From the NCBI GenBank assembly GCA_035527455.1, contig DATLAN010000306.1, positions 1 through 13,125 of the forward strand: DNA of 13,125 nucleotides. The letters are read 5' to 3'. The stretch is from DATLAN01 sp035527455. Its GTDB lineage: Bacteria > Planctomycetota > Planctomycetia > Pirellulales > Thermoguttaceae. The notes beneath the pieces were generated by a model that was not told the DNA's origin, made no database searches, and was given only the letters and a program-made list of their open reading frames with translations. Each line of letters opens with the position of its first letter. Position 1 is the first letter of the stretch. This document shows positions 10,759 to 13,125 of the stretch, piece after piece. The translations under genes and the position numbers were made by a program.

Positions 10759-13125
10759 ATGCGCACTTCGCTTCTGCTTCCGTTGATCGGTCTTCTCTCC
10801 ACCGCCGTCGGCCGGGCCGAGGAGCCGGTGGCCAAGGCCGTGCTGAAGGTCCGGGAAACGGCCGAAAGCCTGCTCGGGAGCGACGCCTGGCGGCCGTGGC
10901 AGGCGGGTTTCGAGCGTGAAGGCGAGCTGTTCGTCTGCGACAACGGCCCCGACGGCACGGCCCAGCGCGGCGCGGGCCAGACGGTCGAACTCGACCAGAC
11001 GGTGCCCGAGCCAATCGTCGCGGTGGCCTTCAGTCGGGCGGAAGGCGTCACCGGCTCGCCGGACAACGACTACTCGGTCTATCTCGATCTGGAGTTTCAG
11101 GACGGCACGCACCTCTGGGGCCAGGCGGCCGGCTTCGACGTCGGCACCCACGATTGGCAGCGTCGTCAGGTGTTCGTCTTGCCCGAGAAGCCAGTCAAGC
11201 GGCTGAGCTTCTACATGCTCTTTCGCGGCCACGGCGGCAAGGCGTTTTTCCGCGATCCGACGCTGCACCTGGTGAAGACGCCGGCCGGCGCGTGCACGTT
11301 CGACGGTGTGGCGATCACGCCGCAAGGGCCCGCCCGGGAAGGTTTTCAGGTCCGCGACGTGGCGGCCGGGTCCGACTTCGTCTTCCTCGACGAGGAAGCG
11401 TTGGGGTTGAAACTCGATTGGAAGACGTCCGCACGTGACGGCGTCACCCGTTTCGAGGCGACGCTTTCCGACACCACGGGAAAAGACCGGGCCGTCACGC
11501 TTCTGTACGCGGTTCCCGTCCAAGGCGACGAACTGAAATGGTTCCAGGACCCGCGGCGAAGCACGACCATCGAGCCGCGGCGCGAGTACATCGACGCCGG
11601 GCGGTTTCGCGTCGGGGCCAACGGCCGGCTGTCGCGCTATCCGCTCGCCGCGGTGGGCGATGCGACCGACGGCGTGTGCTTGGGGATCGACATGAGCCGT
11701 CCGGCCTTCTATCGCATCGGCTACAACGCGGGCACGAGCGAGCTGTTCTTGGCGTACGACATCGGTCTGACGCCCGAGAAACCTTCGGCCCACGTCCGGT
11801 TCTGCCGGTTCTCGTTCGATCCGCGGTGGGGTTTCCGCGGCGCGTTGGCCCGCTATTACACGTTGTTCCCCGAGCACTTCCGCTGCCGCACGCCGGACCA
11901 GGGCCTATGGATGCCGTTCGCCAAGATCAGCCAGGTAGAGGGCTGGGAGGATTTCGGTTTCCGGTTCAAGGAGGGCACGAATGAGACCCGCTGGGACGAC
12001 GAGCAGGGCATCATCACCTTCCGCTACACCGAGCCGATGACCTGGTGGATGCGAATGCCGCCGCAGATGCCGCGGACGATCGAGGCGGCCGTGGACGAGG
12101 CCAAACGTCTCGCGGCCGAGGGTAACGATCGGGCACAAGCCCTGCTCAGCAGCGGGTTCCACGACGCGTCCGGCCGACTCGCCGCCCGATTCCGCGACAC
12201 GCCCTGGTGCGACGGCGCGGCCTGGAGCATGAACTCGATGCCCGGCGTTCGCGGCGAGGTGACCGACTTCCGTACCAAGTGGAGCGCGGAAATCCGCCGG
12301 CGGTTCTACGGCCAAGAGCGCACCGGCGATCTGGACGGCGAATACGTCGATTCGAGCGAAGGCTACATGACCGAGGAACTCGATTTCCGCCGCGACCATT
12401 TCGCCGCCGCCGAAACGCCGCTGACGTTCTCGCTCGACGAGCACCGCCCGGCCATTTTCCGCGGGCTGGTCGTCTTCGAGTACGTTCGCGCGATCGCCGA
12501 CGACGTGCACGGCATGGGCAAGCTGATGATGGCCAACGGCGCGCCCACCCGGCTGTGTTGGCTGGCGCCGATGCTCGAAGTGATGGGCACCGAGACCAAC
12601 TGGAATCCCGGCGGGAGTTGGCAGCCGATGTCCGACGCCGAGTTGCTCTACCGCCGCGCGATGTGCAAGGGAAAGCCCTACTGCTTCCTGATGAACACCC
12701 GCTTCGAGGACTTCTCGCACGAGCGGGTCGAGCAGTACATGAAGCGATCGCTGGCCTACGGCATGTTCCCGGGCTTCTTCAGCCACAACGCCTCGCAGGG
12801 CCACTACTTCACCCGAGGGGAACTCTACGATCGCGATCGGCCGTTGTTCAAGAAGTACGTGCCGCTGTGCAAGCTGGTGGCCGAGGCGGGCTGGGAGCCG
12901 GTGACTTTGGCCCGTTCGAGCGACGAGCACGTCTACGTGGAGCGGTTCGGCAGCCGTTACCTCACGGTCTTCAACGACAGCCCGCAGCGCCGCACGGTAA
13001 CGATCCGCGCCGAGGGTTCGACGCCCGAGACGAGCCGGGAGTTGGTCGGCGGGCGGATCATCCCGTGGCGCGACGGCGAAGCCGCGTTGACGCTCGACGG
13101 CGAAGACGTGGCGGTGCTGGAGTTG
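10759..13125 (+). CDS. Large secreted protein, glycoside-hydrolase-like (partial, C-terminus cut)
   Basis: The frame from the ATG at 10759 (CGGAG 8 nt upstream) is open for 789 codons to the window edge. Residues 1-20 are a signal peptide (MRTSLLLPLIGLLSTAVGRA). The N-terminal part (about 25-400) is beta-rich, as in carbohydrate-binding or sandwich domains. The second half looks like a TIM-barrel hydrolase followed by a small beta domain: DGEYVDSSEGY (526-536, with D531 and E534 as candidate acids), FEYVRAIADDVHGMGKLMMA with NGAP (573-596), FLMNTRFEDF (about 650) and GFFSHNASQGHYF (672-684). The end, EDVAVLEL, is typical of a C-terminal sandwich, so little may be missing. I do not recognise the family. 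Roles in glycan breakdown are inferred from export, fold pattern and nearby secreted sugar-related genes. Confidence 0.8.
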   Translation, partial: MRTSLLLPLIGLLSTAVGRAEEPVAKAVLKVRETAESLLGSDAWRPWQAGFEREGELFVCDNGPDGTAQRGAGQTVELDQTVPEPIVAVAFSRAEGVTGSPDNDYSVYLDLEFQDGTHLWGQAAGFDVGTHDWQRRQVFVLPEKPVKRLSFYMLFRGHGGKAFFRDPTLHLVKTPAGACTFDGVAITPQGPAREGFQVRDVAAGSDFVFLDEEALGLKLDWKTSARDGVTRFEATLSDTTGKDRAVTLLYAVPVQGDELKWFQDPRRSTTIEPRREYIDAGRFRVGANGRLSRYPLAAVGDATDGVCLGIDMSRPAFYRIGYNAGTSELFLAYDIGLTPEKPSAHVRFCRFSFDPRWGFRGALARYYTLFPEHFRCRTPDQGLWMPFAKISQVEGWEDFGFRFKEGTNETRWDDEQGIITFRYTEPMTWWMRMPPQMPRTIEAAVDEAKRLAAEGNDRAQALLSSGFHDASGRLAARFRDTPWCDGAAWSMNSMPGVRGEVTDFRTKWSAEIRRRFYGQERTGDLDGEYVDSSEGYMTEELDFRRDHFAAAETPLTFSLDEHRPAIFRGLVVFEYVRAIADDVHGMGKLMMANGAPTRLCWLAPMLEVMGTETNWNPGGSWQPMSDAELLYRRAMCKGKPYCFLMNTRFEDFSHERVEQYMKRSLAYGMFPGFFSHNASQGHYFTRGELYDRDRPLFKKYVPLCKLVAEAGWEPVTLARSSDEHVYVERFGSRYLTVFNDSPQRRTVTIRAEGSTPETSRELVGGRIIPWRDGEAALTLDGEDVAVLEL

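Noticed and set aside
11905..12930. 341-codon minus-strand frame near the right end
   Set aside because: It is antisense to the large secreted-protein gene, whose sense frame is open for 789 codons with signal peptide and ribosome binding site.

Overview
The window looks like chromosomal DNA of a GC-rich planctomycete, probably near Pirellulales. I infer this from the style of the proteins, not from a marker gene. They include a TPR protein with the 'LLA-C-PD-xLRDG-x-A' signature, a small XRE-type regulator of a kind I associate with this phylum, a Tat-exported BNR/sialidase-fold enzyme, a 3-keto-disaccharide-hydrolase-like secreted protein, and intergenic space crowded with palindromic and 7-bp repeats. 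No rRNA, tRNA, phage, CRISPR or transposase gene was seen.

Layout. 1-526 (-): start of a secreted protein that leaves the window on the left. 852-1067 (+): a lone HicB-like antitoxin domain. 1087-2118: two 168-bp direct copies of a MITE/REPIN-like element with perfect 27-bp inverted ends, flanking a membrane-anchored TPR gene (1291-1941, -). A small two-helix membrane protein follows (2120-2407, -). 2408-3216: gene-poor, with an 88-bp inverted repeat at 3082-3169. 3217-4392 (+) sialidase-like enzyme and 4430-5575 (-) galactokinase converge on a 42-bp tract of 7-bp repeats. 5959-6480 (-): XRE-type regulator. 6868-7398 (-): short family 2 glycosyltransferase. 7787-8176 (+) hisI and 8464-9339 (+) hisG are two steps of histidine synthesis, separated by a heptanucleotide tract and three copies of a GC hairpin. 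9411-10076 (+) is a secreted lectin-fold protein, 10106-10567 (+) a RidA-family protein, and 10759 to the right edge (+) a large secreted protein that resembles a glycoside hydrolase.

Functionally this is mostly housekeeping (his genes, galK) mixed with secreted glycan-processing proteins (sialidase-like, lectin-fold, GH-like). That fits a polysaccharide-degrading lifestyle. I found no convincing multi-gene defence or biosynthetic system.

The most unusual signal is in the repeats. Heptanucleotide tracts sit exactly on the stop codons of four genes and supply those stops. Between the two convergent genes the tract provides TGA in all six frames. The second signal is the MITE-like pair, whose ends are invariant while the bodies have diverged.
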